Shown here piece after piece: positions 17,861 through 27,428 of a stretch of DNA of 51,262 nt. A program made the position numbers and the translations under genes. This stretch comes from Serratia marcescens (GTDB taxonomy: Bacteria > Pseudomonadota > Gammaproteobacteria > Enterobacterales > Enterobacteriaceae): contig JADMXW010000030.1 of NCBI GenBank assembly GCA_015548865.1, positions 1-51,262 of the forward strand, in the 5' to 3' direction. How positions within the stretch are numbered: position 1 is the first letter of the stretch; every line of letters begins with the position of its first letter. The notes beneath the pieces were generated by a model, which did not search any database, was not told the DNA's origin, and saw only the letters and a program-made list of their open reading frames with translations.

Positions 17861-18337
17861 ATGACACTGTCAACGCCACAGAATGCAGATCTTGTTATCA
17901 CCCGTGTATTGGATGCCCCCCGACATGCAATATGGCGTGCCTGGTCAGATCCTGAGTGGTTCAAAACCTGGTGGGGCCCCAAACCGGGAACAACTGAAGT
18001 TATCGCACTCAACCTGCAACCTGGAGGGGCATTTCATACCTTGATTCAGGGGCCTGGTGAATTTCGCAGCGAACTCATCGGATGTTTTTTGGAGGTGATT
18101 CCCCACTCTCGTATTGTGTTCACTTCTATGCTAACAGCAGGTTGGCGCCCGGCCACGCCCACATTGGCGTTTACCACACTCATTTCGTTATCTGACTATG
18201 CCTTGGGAAGCTGCTATACCGCTCAGGTTATCCATCAGGACGAAATCACGCGTGAACAACATGAAAAATCAGGTTTTTTTGAAGGATGGAACAGAGCTAT
18301 CAGTCAATTGGACGAGGTCGCCTGTACACTACGCTAA
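17861..18337 (+). CDS. SRPBCC / AHSA1-domain protein
   Basis: This 158-residue cytosolic protein starts DLVITRVLDAPRHAIWRAWSDPEWFKTWWGP, the signature of the AHSA1-like branch of the SRPBCC (START/Bet v1-like) fold. It ends with HEKSGFFEGWNRAISQLDE, also typical. These proteins have a hydrophobic cavity; many are uncharacterised and some are linked to ArsR regulators or chaperones. CAGGAG precedes the ATG. The EamA gene lies 74 bp downstream on the same strand, with an imperfect GC-rich inverted repeat near 18344-18374 between them. I can assign the fold but not a function. Confidence 0.85.
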   Translation: MTLSTPQNADLVITRVLDAPRHAIWRAWSDPEWFKTWWGPKPGTTEVIALNLQPGGAFHTLIQGPGEFRSELIGCFLEVIPHSRIVFTSMLTAGWRPATPTLAFTTLISLSDYALGSCYTAQVIHQDEITREQHEKSGFFEGWNRAISQLDEVACTLR

Positions 18338-18411
18338 CAGACAAGGGGGGATGGCTTATAGGCCATATTCCCCCTATGATGGAAAACTGATCTCTTTTAT
18401 TTAGATATGTA

Positions 18412-19351
18412 ATGCGACGTTATTTTTCTGCTTCTCCCCAGCCAATACTGGGTATAAAACCTCAGGAGTGGGCGCTGATCCTGATCACTCTGGTGTGGGG
18501 AACCACTTTTTTAGTGGTTCATTTAGCAATGCAACACAGTGGCCCCCTGTTTTTTGTCGGATTACGCTTCACTACGGCCGGCGTTATAAGTCTTCTGGTC
18601 TTTAGACGCGTACTGTCGGGACTGACGATTCAAGAGTGCTATGCGGGTTTCGCCATAGGAACCAGTATTCTGCTGGGCTACGGCCTACAAACTTACGGTC
18701 TGCAAACCATCACCAGCAGTCAGTCTGCGTTTATTACCGCGCTGTATGTCCCTTTGGTACCGCTGCTGCAATGGCTGGTGCTACGGCGCCGTCCCGGCGT
18801 CATGAGTTTGGTAGGGATTGTTTTCGCTTTTGTCGGCCTGATATTGCTCGCCGGACCCGACGCGGGCCATTTGAGCATGAGCCAAGGCGAATGGGCTACG
18901 CTGATCAGTGCACTGGCGATTGCTGCCGAGATCATTCTTATTGGTCATTTTGCCGGAAAAGTCGATGTGCGCCGTGTGACTACCGTACAGTTGCTGACGG
19001 CGGGATTGCTATCACTGCTGCTCATGCCTGCAACCGGTGAGTCTCTGCCTGCATTTTCTTGGACTTGGTTGCTAGGCGGCCTTGGCCTCGGTGCTGCAAG
19101 CATTGTGATCCAACTGACCATGAACTGGGCACAAAAGTGCCGTATCACCTACGCGTGCCACCGTCATCTATGCCAGCGAGCCCGTGTGGGCAGGTATTGT
19201 CGGTCGTGTTGCTGGCGACCGTTTACCCGGTTTGGCCATCGTGGGCGCCGCATTGATTGTTATTGGGGTACTTGTCAGCGAATTGAAACCCACCCAGTGG
19301 CGACGTAGCAAAAAAGTGCCGGCGTGCGGCACAGAGAGTGAAGGGGTTTAA
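18412..19351 (+). pseudogene. EamA/DMT-family transporter, frameshifted
   Basis: The first 242 codons encode a drug/metabolite transporter with EamA repeats (LVWGTTFLVVHLAMQHSGPL; TITSSQSAFITALYVPLVPL) and most of the ten helices. Just after NWAQK, near 19137, the frame is lost: the original frame continues as Cys/Arg-rich nonsense to 19308. A different frame immediately resumes family sequence AVSPTRATVIYASEPVWAGI and GLAIVGAALIVIGVLVSELK and ends at TAA 19349-19351. A net shift of one base (one removed or two added) near the CAAAAGTG stretch restores a complete protein of about 312 residues. This is either a real recent inactivation or a sequencing error. Confidence 0.85.
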
Positions 19352-19384
19352 CATGGGGTGTGAGCGCCTGAACATCCTCGCGTG

Positions 19385-20557
19385 TTAAGACGGCACCGCA
19401 GGAAAGCCCTGCTGTTTGGCAGTCAGCACCACGATCAGCGTCGCCATCAGCAGCACTAAAAGCGCTGGAGAGAATGCCGCAACGCCCAGGCGGTCCAGCA
19501 ACAACCCACCGAGGATACCACCGCCTGCGATCGCCATGTTCCAAGCCGTCACCAGCATCGCTTGCGCCACATCGGCCGCATCTCCGGCTGTCTTGGCAAT
19601 GGCGGTTTGAAACAACGTCGCCGCACCGCCAAATGCCAGTCCCCAAATCGCCACTGCTGTATAAACCACGACAGACATATCACTTGCCACACCAAGTGCC
19701 AGCGCAGACAGACCGAATAACACCGTACTGGTAAGCGTCAATGCACGCAAATGACGGTCAATCATAACACCGATGATCCAGATACCTAGAAACGAAGCGA
19801 TGCCAAACACCAGCAGCACCACATCCGTCCGATCAACCATGCCTGCCGCGGCCAGAAACGGTGCGATATAGGTGTAAAGGATGTTATGCGCCAACACGAA
19901 GGACAATACTACGAACAGCACCGGACGTACCCCAGAGATGATAAACACAGACCCTAACGGCAACCGCTTGCCCACAGGTTGCCCTGCAAAGTCGGGAACC
20001 TGAAAACGTACCCATAGCATAAGCAGTACCGCCAATAGACTCATGAGGCCGAAACACATCCGCCAGCCTACCAGATTGCATAAAAACGTTCCTGCAGGTA
20101 CGCCGAGCGAGAGCGCCAGGGGAGTGCCGACCATGGCGATAGCAATGGCGCGCCCCTTCTGATGGTCGGGTACCATACGCGCCGCGTAACCTGCCAGCAA
20201 GGCCCATAGCAACCCGGCAGATACCCCCGCCAGAAAACGCGCCACCATCGTGAGCATATAGCTGTCGGAGAATGTCGTGACGGTATTCGCGATCGCGAAC
20301 CCCGCAATGGTCAACAGCAGTAACGAGCGCCGGCGCACACCTTGTGTGGCAGCCGTCAGTGGGATCGCAGCAACCAGTGAGCCGATAGCATAGAAGGTGA
20401 CAGTTTGGCCAACCCATGCTTCTGATACCGCAAGTCCTTGCGCCATCTGCGGTAACAGCCCCGCAGGCAGGGCTTCGGTCAAGATAGTGATAAAAGCCGC
20501 CGTAGCCAACGCTAGCAGCGAAGCCAGAGGTAAACGCTCCTGTTGGCGGGATGTCAT
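19385..20557 (-). CDS. MFS transporter, DHA1-like drug/metabolite antiporter
   Basis: This 390-residue major facilitator has twelve predicted helices and the DHA1-type pattern ITILTEALPAGLLPQMAQGL in helix 1. It contains RFLAGVSAGLLWALLAGYAARMV in the fourth and fifth helices and the antiporter-like motif VGTPLALSLGVPAGTFL. It resembles AraJ/YdhP-type exporters; the substrate is unknown. Its ATG overlaps the stop of the esterase gene (ATGA, 20554-20557), so the two are translationally coupled. The likely control gene is the divergent LysR at 21876. Confidence 0.88.
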   Translation of the reverse strand: MTSRQQERLPLASLLALATAAFITILTEALPAGLLPQMAQGLAVSEAWVGQTVTFYAIGSLVAAIPLTAATQGVRRRSLLLLTIAGFAIANTVTTFSDSYMLTMVARFLAGVSAGLLWALLAGYAARMVPDHQKGRAIAIAMVGTPLALSLGVPAGTFLCNLVGWRMCFGLMSLLAVLLMLWVRFQVPDFAGQPVGKRLPLGSVFIISGVRPVLFVVLSFVLAHNILYTYIAPFLAAAGMVDRTDVVLLVFGIASFLGIWIIGVMIDRHLRALTLTSTVLFGLSALALGVASDMSVVVYTAVAIWGLAFGGAATLFQTAIAKTAGDAADVAQAMLVTAWNMAIAGGGILGGLLLDRLGVAAFSPALLVLLMATLIVVLTAKQQGFPAVPS

Positions 20558-21747
20558 CTTGCTTCCTCCAGCACACCGTACACCGCGTCACGCAGGTCGG
20601 CCACGAAACGGCCCGACATACCTTCGTACAGTGTATTGGTAAAAGCCACTACACTCAGCCCCTGTGCACGATCCACGAACCAGGCATGGCCATAAGCCCC
20701 CCCCCAGCGCCAGGTTCCCAGTGATTCTGGCGAGGCCGCCAGTTCAGGATCGCGTAGAACAGAAAAGCCTAGGCCAAAGCCAAACCCTGGCGCATTGGGT
20801 AGCTCCAGTCCATGAGTTTGGTCGCGCCCCATCTCCTCAATCAGTTCACTGGGCAACAATGCACCGCCACCCCGACGCAAGGTTTCGAGCAGGCAAAGGA
20901 TGTCTCTGGCCGTACCCGCCATGCCTGCACCACCTGAAGGAAAGGCTTCAGCGTTGAAAATACGCGCCGGGCTATAAGCAATACCGACCGCCCCCTCAAA
21001 GGCAGAAACAGTTTCGCCTTCCCCCAACTTATGGGGCTGCGGTGTGTCATTCACATAGGCCGTTGCCACACGTTGCGGATCGTTAACGACGAAGCCGGTA
21101 TCCACCATACCCAGCGGACCGGTCACAAGTTCACGTACCGCCTTGTCCAGTGACGTGCCATGAACACGCGCAATCAAGGCTCCCAGCACATCCGTCGCCA
21201 ACGAATACCCCCAGGCTGTGCCCGGCGCATACAGCAGCGGCACACTGGCAAGGCGACGCAGATTCTCATCCAGAGTGATGCCGGAAGCGTCCATACCATC
21301 CGATACCCCAGCCCGTGCGTAGGAACCGTGCGCATCAGTCTCGAAGAAGCGGTAGCTGAGACCCGCAGTATGACTGAGCAACTGCCGTACGGTGATCTGC
21401 GCCGCTGAGCCATTGGTCAACCGAGGCTGGAATTCGGGCAGCCAGCGAGAGATGTCGTCATCCAGACCAAGTTGTCCCTGAGCCACCAGAACCAACGCCG
21501 CAGTCGACACGATGGGTTTACTCACCGAAGCCAACCGAAAGATTATACCTGGCTCCATCGGATGTAAGTGTTCACGATCGGCCCAGCCAGCGGCCTGCTG
21601 GTAAATTAACTCACCGTTGTGTGCCACTAATACAACGCTCCCCACCAGACGATGTGTATCCAGCGCCTGCTGGGTAACATCCTGAATGCGGGTGGAGAGA
21701 TGCGCAGAGAGAACGCCTGAGCGCAGGGAAAAGAGAGGAGTTGTCAC
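20554..21747 (-). CDS. Family VIII esterase / class C beta-lactamase-like serine hydrolase
   Basis: This 397-residue hydrolase has the class C beta-lactamase fold. Ser74-x-x-Lys77 (SVSK) is the nucleophile motif and Tyr181 (YSL) the general base, spaced almost exactly as in EstB-type esterases (S75, K78, Y181) and unlike the YxN of AmpC. A late WGGAYGHAWFVD segment fits the third box. No signal peptide is seen, favouring a cytosolic esterase over a periplasmic beta-lactamase. I choose GTG 21747 because AAGGA lies at the right distance; ATG 21786 is an alternative without a clear ribosome site. The gene is coupled to the MFS gene. Confidence 0.85.
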   Translation of the reverse strand: MTTPLFSLRSGVLSAHLSTRIQDVTQQALDTHRLVGSVVLVAHNGELIYQQAAGWADREHLHPMEPGIIFRLASVSKPIVSTAALVLVAQGQLGLDDDISRWLPEFQPRLTNGSAAQITVRQLLSHTAGLSYRFFETDAHGSYARAGVSDGMDASGITLDENLRRLASVPLLYAPGTAWGYSLATDVLGALIARVHGTSLDKAVRELVTGPLGMVDTGFVVNDPQRVATAYVNDTPQPHKLGEGETVSAFEGAVGIAYSPARIFNAEAFPSGGAGMAGTARDILCLLETLRRGGGALLPSELIEEMGRDQTHGLELPNAPGFGFGLGFSVLRDPELAASPESLGTWRWGGAYGHAWFVDRAQGLSVVAFTNTLYEGMSGRFVADLRDAVYGVLEEAR

Positions 21748-21875
21748 GGTAAAGTCCTTGGTTTCATCAGTTGTTAAATCGGGCATGCTTTGACGATAGA
21801 GAACTTGTGACTCAAGAAAAAGACGGATACAGTTCCTTGGTATGCGGAACAAAATGTCCGCAATTGGAGAGCAAT

Positions 21876-22763
21876 ATGGACAGCCTTAACGGTTTTGTGG
21901 TGTTCGTACAGGTGGCGGAAACGCGCAGCTTCGTGGCAGCAGGACGGCTGCTGGGCGTATCCGCATCGGCCGTCGGCAAGAGCGTGGCGCGTCTGGAAGA
22001 AAAGCTGGGCGTGCGCCTGTTCCACCGCAGCACGCGTAACATCACACTGACGGCCGAAGGCACACTGTTTCTGGAACGCTGTCGGCGCATTCTGTCTGAA
22101 ATCGAAGCCGCAGAGCAGGATCTACAGGCCAACGGCACACCGCGCGGACGCTTGCGGGTAAGCCTGCCTCTGGTCAGCACGCTGGTATTACCGGTACTCA
22201 GTGAATTTATGCATGCCTATCCTGAGATCGAGCTGGATCTCGACTTCACCGACCAGATTGTCAATGTAATCGAAGAAGGTTTTGATGCTGTAGTGCGCAC
22301 AGGCGAGCCCAACGACTCACGTCTCACCGCTCGTCGGCTTGGTACATTCAGTTCGCTACTGGTCGCTTCTCCAGACTATCTGGCACGGCATGGCACACCA
22401 CAGGTGCCCACCGATCTTCTGCGACACCGATGCCTGCACTATCGCTTTCCTCACAGCGGAAAGCTCGAGCCTTGGGCGCTGCGTCTTGCCCCTGGTGAAC
22501 CGCAGTTGCAACTGCCAACGGCGATGATTTGCAACAACATTGAGACGCGTGTGTGCTTCGCACTGCAAGGATTGGGCATCGCCTATTTGCCGGACTTCTC
22601 TATCCGCAACCTGTTGGCCGAAGGCCGGTTACAGCCCATTCTGGTCGACCATGTGGAACGCACAGGCGTTTTCCACGTACTGTGGCCAGCGAGCAAGCAT
22701 CCGTCACCGAAAGTACGCGTGCTGGTGGACTTCCTTTGCGAACGGGTATTTCCTGGTTCGTAA
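21876..22763 (+). CDS. LysR-family transcriptional regulator
   Basis: This 295-residue LTTR has an N-terminal winged HTH (FVQVAETRSFVAAGRLLGVSASAVGKSVARLEEKLGVRLF, about 8-47), then the linker helix and a substrate-binding domain (about 90-290). It resembles the large subgroup near DmlR/YafC. GGAGAGCAAT precedes the ATG. It is divergent from the esterase-MFS pair with a 128-bp intergenic region, the classic LTTR arrangement, so it probably controls that pair and itself. The inducer is unknown. Confidence 0.92.
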   Translation: MDSLNGFVVFVQVAETRSFVAAGRLLGVSASAVGKSVARLEEKLGVRLFHRSTRNITLTAEGTLFLERCRRILSEIEAAEQDLQANGTPRGRLRVSLPLVSTLVLPVLSEFMHAYPEIELDLDFTDQIVNVIEEGFDAVVRTGEPNDSRLTARRLGTFSSLLVASPDYLARHGTPQVPTDLLRHRCLHYRFPHSGKLEPWALRLAPGEPQLQLPTAMICNNIETRVCFALQGLGIAYLPDFSIRNLLAEGRLQPILVDHVERTGVFHVLWPASKHPSPKVRVLVDFLCERVFPGS

Positions 22764-22836
22764 GCACAAGCGTCAATATCTGAAAGCACGCGGCGCCTTA
22801 ACACAGGCCAAAGACAGAACGGGCGGCGAACGAGGG

Positions 22837-22966
22837 TATATACCCGTCATACTTCAAGTTGCAGGTGCGTTGGCTGCTCTCAGTCACCCGAATCACCTAC
22901 CTGAGTAGGCTCATCGGGATTCCTTCGATTGCCGCCTTCCTGCACCTCGAATTATTTTGGGTATAG
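22837..22966. repeat. ERIC element
   Basis: About 130 bp beginning TATATACCCGTCATACTTCA, then GTTGCAGGTGCGTTGGCTG, a central ACTCACCCG-like block with CCTGAGTAGGCTCATCGGGA, and ending GCCGCCTTCCTGCACCTCG then AATTATTTTGGGTATA. It fills the space between the LysR gene and the efp terminator. Confidence 0.88.
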
Positions 22967-22980
22967 GCGTCATTCTGGAC

Positions 22981-23007
22981 AAAAAAAACCGCCAGCAAAG
23001 CCGACGG
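22981..23007 (-). terminator. Rho-independent terminator of efp
   Basis: On the minus strand CCGTCGGC-TTT-GCTGGCGG makes an 8-bp stem with two G-T pairs, followed by eight T. Confidence 0.88.
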
Positions 23008-23028
23008 TGTTTTTTGGCAGGGAAGTGT

Positions 23029-23595
23029 TTATTTCACGCGAGAGACATATTCGCCAGAACGCGTATCCACTTTAATCACTTCGCCAATCTGAACAAACAA
23101 CGGCACTTTTACCACGGCACCGGTGGTCAAGGTTGCCGGCTTACCGCCAGTCCCTGCTGTATCGCCCTTCAGACCCGGATCGGTATCCACGATCTCCAGT
23201 TCCACGAAGTTTGGCGGCGTTACCGAAATCGGTTGGCCGTTCCACAAGGTAACGATACATTCGGCTTGATCCAGCAGCCATTTGGCGTTGTCGCCAACAG
23301 CTTTGGCATCAGCGGCCAGTTGTTCAAACGTTTCATTGTTCATGAAATGCCAGAACTCACCGTCGTTATACAGGTAGGTCAGGTTCATATCGACCACATC
23401 GGCACCTTCGGCGCTGTCGGTAGATTTGAAGGTTTTTTCAATCAGTTTGCCGGTCAGCAAACGGCGCATTTTAACGCGCGCGAAAGCCTGCCCTTTACCT
23501 GGCTTAACGAATTCACTGGATTCGACAGCGTAAGGCTCGCCTTCAAACATGATTTTAAGACCGGAACGAAAATCGTTGCTAAAATAAGTCGCCAT
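23029..23595 (-). CDS. efp: Translation elongation factor P
   Basis: EF-P binds ribosomes stalled at polyproline stretches and promotes peptide bond formation. The 188-residue protein has the three-domain EF-P layout. Lys34 at the tip of domain I (KPGKGQAF) is the residue that EpmA beta-lysylates after EpmB has converted lysine to (R)-beta-lysine. The domain III end [18 protein letters not shown] is canonical. It is divergent from epmB with only 40 bp between the start codons. In E. coli ecnAB follows efp directly; here an ERIC element and cargo follow instead. Confidence 0.98.
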   Translation of the reverse strand: MATYFSNDFRSGLKIMFEGEPYAVESSEFVKPGKGQAFARVKMRRLLTGKLIEKTFKSTDSAEGADVVDMNLTYLYNDGEFWHFMNNETFEQLAADAKAVGDNAKWLLDQAECIVTLWNGQPISVTPPNFVELEIVDTDPGLKGDTAGTGGKPATLTTGAVVKVPLFVQIGEVIKVDTRSGEYVSRVK

Positions 23596-23635
23596 AAAGG
23601 CCCTCTACTATTTGATACTGGTACTCAGCCAAAAA

Positions 23636-24667
23636 ATGGCACACATTGTAACCCTAAAACCCCATCCCAGAGAAGATTGGTTGCATCAACTTGCGGATGT
23701 CATTACCGATCCTCTCCAACTTTTGCACTTTTTGGCGCTGGAAGACCACCCTCAGCTACGTAAAGGAGCGGAAGCGCGCACGCTGTTTCCGCTGCGCGTG
23801 CCTTGGTCATTTGCCGCACGGATGCGCAAAGGGGACCCTCTCGATCCGCTATTGTTACAAGTGCTGACCGCCCAGGATGAATTTGCGATAACGCCGGGAT
23901 TCAGCGTCGATCCGCTCGATGAACAGCAAAGCGTGGTGCCTGGATTGCTGCATAAATACCACAACCGTGCATTGTTGTTGGTTAAAGGCGGCTGTGCGGT
24001 CAACTGTCGCTATTGCTTCCGTCGCCACTTTCCTTATCAGGATAACCAAGGCAATAAGAGTAACTGGCGTCAGGCGCTGGACTACATTCGCCAGCATCCT
24101 GAGCTGGATGAAATAATCTTCTCCGGTGGCGACCCACTGATGGCGAAAGACCATGAGTTAGGCTGGCTTATCAGCGAACTGGAGAGCATTTCCCATGTGC
24201 AACGCTTGCGCATTCACAGTCGGTTGCCGGTCGTTATCCCAGCGCGTATTACTGAGACGCTGTGTCAGCACTTATCGCAAACGCGTCTTAGCGTGTTGCT
24301 GGTAACACATATCAACCATGCTAACGAGATAGACCACGAACTGAAAGAAAGTATGGCACGTTTGCGTCAGGCTGGCGTTACCCTGCTAAATCAAAGCGTA
24401 TTACTGCGTGGAGTGAATGATAACGCCTCGACGCTTGCCTCCCTGAGCAACGCATTGTTTAACGCGGGCGTGTTGCCCTACTACCTGCATGTGCTGGATA
24501 AAGTGCAAGGCGCTGCGCATTTTCTGGTTAGCGATGAGGAAGCACGAGATATCATGAAAAAACTGCTATCTCAGGTATCCGGCTATCTGGTGCCACGTTT
24601 GACGCGCGAGATTGGCGGGCAAGCCAGCAAAACACTGCTGGATTTACAGTTAATTAAGAACGGCTAG
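23636..24667 (+). CDS. epmB: EF-P (R)-beta-lysine pathway: lysine 2,3-aminomutase EpmB
   Basis: EpmB (YjeK) is a radical-SAM, PLP-dependent enzyme that makes (R)-beta-lysine from L-lysine for EF-P modification. The 343-residue protein has the 4Fe-4S motif Cys120-x3-Cys124-x2-Cys127 (CAVNCRYC) at the E. coli positions. The SAM-contact GGD follows in IIFSGGDPL. The ATG at 23636 matches the conserved MAHIVTL start; a longer form from 23612 would run into the efp promoter. The ribosome-binding sequence is weak. Confidence 0.96.
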   Translation: MAHIVTLKPHPREDWLHQLADVITDPLQLLHFLALEDHPQLRKGAEARTLFPLRVPWSFAARMRKGDPLDPLLLQVLTAQDEFAITPGFSVDPLDEQQSVVPGLLHKYHNRALLLVKGGCAVNCRYCFRRHFPYQDNQGNKSNWRQALDYIRQHPELDEIIFSGGDPLMAKDHELGWLISELESISHVQRLRIHSRLPVVIPARITETLCQHLSQTRLSVLLVTHINHANEIDHELKESMARLRQAGVTLLNQSVLLRGVNDNASTLASLSNALFNAGVLPYYLHVLDKVQGAAHFLVSDEEARDIMKKLLSQVSGYLVPRLTREIGGQASKTLLDLQLIKNG

Positions 24668-24673
24668 AACAAA

Positions 24674-24713
24674 GCATCCACAGGTGGCTTGGCTATTATC
24701 CGCCTGTGGATGC
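24674..24713. terminator. Hairpin between convergent epmB and yjeI
   Basis: GCATCCACAGGTGG and CCGCCTGTGGATGC form a long, nearly perfect stem (14 bp with one G-G mismatch) around a 12-nt loop between the two convergent stop codons. A strong T-run is lacking on either side, but the stem is stable enough for a bidirectional role. Confidence 0.7.
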
Positions 24714-24720
24714 CTGTCAC

Positions 24721-25062
24721 TTATGGGCAGTGATAAACCTGCCCAACCAGCTTGCTATCAAGTGGGGCGAAGCTCGACCAGAAACTTTCGCTGGAGCTGG
24801 TGGCCCCATAAATAACGTTGCCACCTAGCGCCGCTGCCTTGTTACGCAGATCGTTGGCCGCGCCGCGCTGAGCATTTCCCTCATCATGTCCTGTTAACCA
24901 GGTAGATTGCGAGCCTGTCACCTGACCCACCAGACGACATTCACTGCCGGGTTGCTTATCGGTAAACTTGACCGACTGCCCGGCTGAATTCAATTCTTTG
25001 CTGGTACTGCACCCTGCCAGTAAAACAGCCACGGCGATGCCCAGTAAAGCACGTTTCTGCAT
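24721..25062 (-). CDS. yjeI: DUF4156 lipoprotein YjeI
   Basis: This 113-residue small lipoprotein has a signal peptide MQKRALLGIAVAVLLAGC with lipidated Cys18. Mature landmarks shared with E. coli YjeI are SAGQSVKFTDKQPGSEC, RGAANDLRNKAAALGGNVIYG and the C-terminal LVGQVYHCP. Two further Cys could form a disulfide. Its function is unknown. GGAGGGACGT precedes the chosen ATG; an ATG at 25119 would add a non-signal extension. In E. coli it also lies beside epmB (next to groEL). Here pgi follows upstream on the same strand. Confidence 0.92.
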   Translation of the reverse strand: MQKRALLGIAVAVLLAGCSTSKELNSAGQSVKFTDKQPGSECRLVGQVTGSQSTWLTGHDEGNAQRGAANDLRNKAAALGGNVIYGATSSSESFWSSFAPLDSKLVGQVYHCP

Positions 25063-25122
25063 ACGTCCCTCCATGTTGGTGACAAAAGGGGAGATATATT
25101 CCCCCCTATCGGCGTCCACTAC

Positions 25123-26835
<1,713 letters not shown>

Positions 26836-26858
26836 TCACTTGCGCTCCCTTTTCTTGC

Positions 26859-26994
26859 TATACCCATCATACTTCACGTTGCAGATACGTTGGCTGCGCT
26901 CGTTATTAGGGCCAGAGCAAGCACTGTTCAAATTTGTTCCAGACAAATTTGTCTCTCACTGGCCGGCTTCCTGCAACGCGAATTATTTAGTGTG
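26859..26994. repeat. ERIC element, variant core
   Basis: The ends are ERIC (TATACCCATCATACTTCACG then TTGCAGATACGTTGGCTGCG; GGCTTCCTGCAACGCGAATT then ATTTAG). The centre is unlike standard ERIC: GCAAGCACTGTTCAAATTTG with a second inverted repeat CAAATTTG / CAGACAAATTTGTCT. Read on the minus strand it shares ATTTGAAC and the flanking GCGCAGCCAAC with the element at 881-1052, suggesting one variant subfamily. Confidence 0.75.
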
Positions 26995-27093
26995 AAATAC
27001 GCATTAACTCCGCGTTTGCGGGTTGACAGCCGCAAGATAACCCGTTATTTGTAAGCGTGAACTTGTGCATCCACGCCGAAGGCGGTTGCATAA

Positions 27094-27292
27094 GCCAGAA
27101 GAGGAGCACCGCCCAGGTAGTTTATCCGAGGATCCGTAAATCCAGTGACGATAAACCAGGGGGAGCGGTGCCGAGATGATGTGTTAAACGGGAACGACAT
27201 CATCGACTACAGGGGCTGAATCCTCTGGGTTGTCACCAGCAACGTGCATGCACACTAAAACTGCACGTTCAGCAAGGTGGAGCGCTTCTGGG
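27094..27292 (+). promoter_or_regulatory. Lysine riboswitch (L box) upstream of lysC
   Basis: The closing helix P1 is visible as CCAGAAG (27095-27101) pairing with CTTCTGG (27285-27291). Between them are the conserved L-box segments AGAGGAGCACCGCCCAGGTA, CAGGGGGAGCGGTGCCGAG, CAGGGGCTGAATCCTCTGGG and TTGTCACCAGCAACGTGC, in the same order and context as the E. coli lysC leader. Downstream, CCTTGTGCCAAGGCTGA and CCCCTGACACGAGG, also conserved with E. coli, form the expression platform around the ribosome-binding site. Lysine binding is expected to block lysC translation and expose the transcript to decay. Confidence 0.95.
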
Positions 27293-27428
27293 TGTATCGT
27301 AGTGACGCTTACTTATCTACGCCTGCTCCCTGCTTACCGCTCTTTCCTTGTGCCAAGGCTGATTTTATGGACGGCTGATGTGCGATATCCATCGCCACAG
27401 CGCCCCTGACACGAGGTGTTTTTTATTT

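Noticed and set aside
20554-21747. AmpC beta-lactamase
   Set aside because: Although ampC lies near frd in E. coli and the fold is shared, this protein lacks a signal peptide and the Y-x-N box, and its spacing fits EstB-type esterases.
22764-22908. Plus-strand frame continuing past the LysR gene
   Set aside because: It is an off-frame shadow of the LysR 3' end running into an ERIC element.
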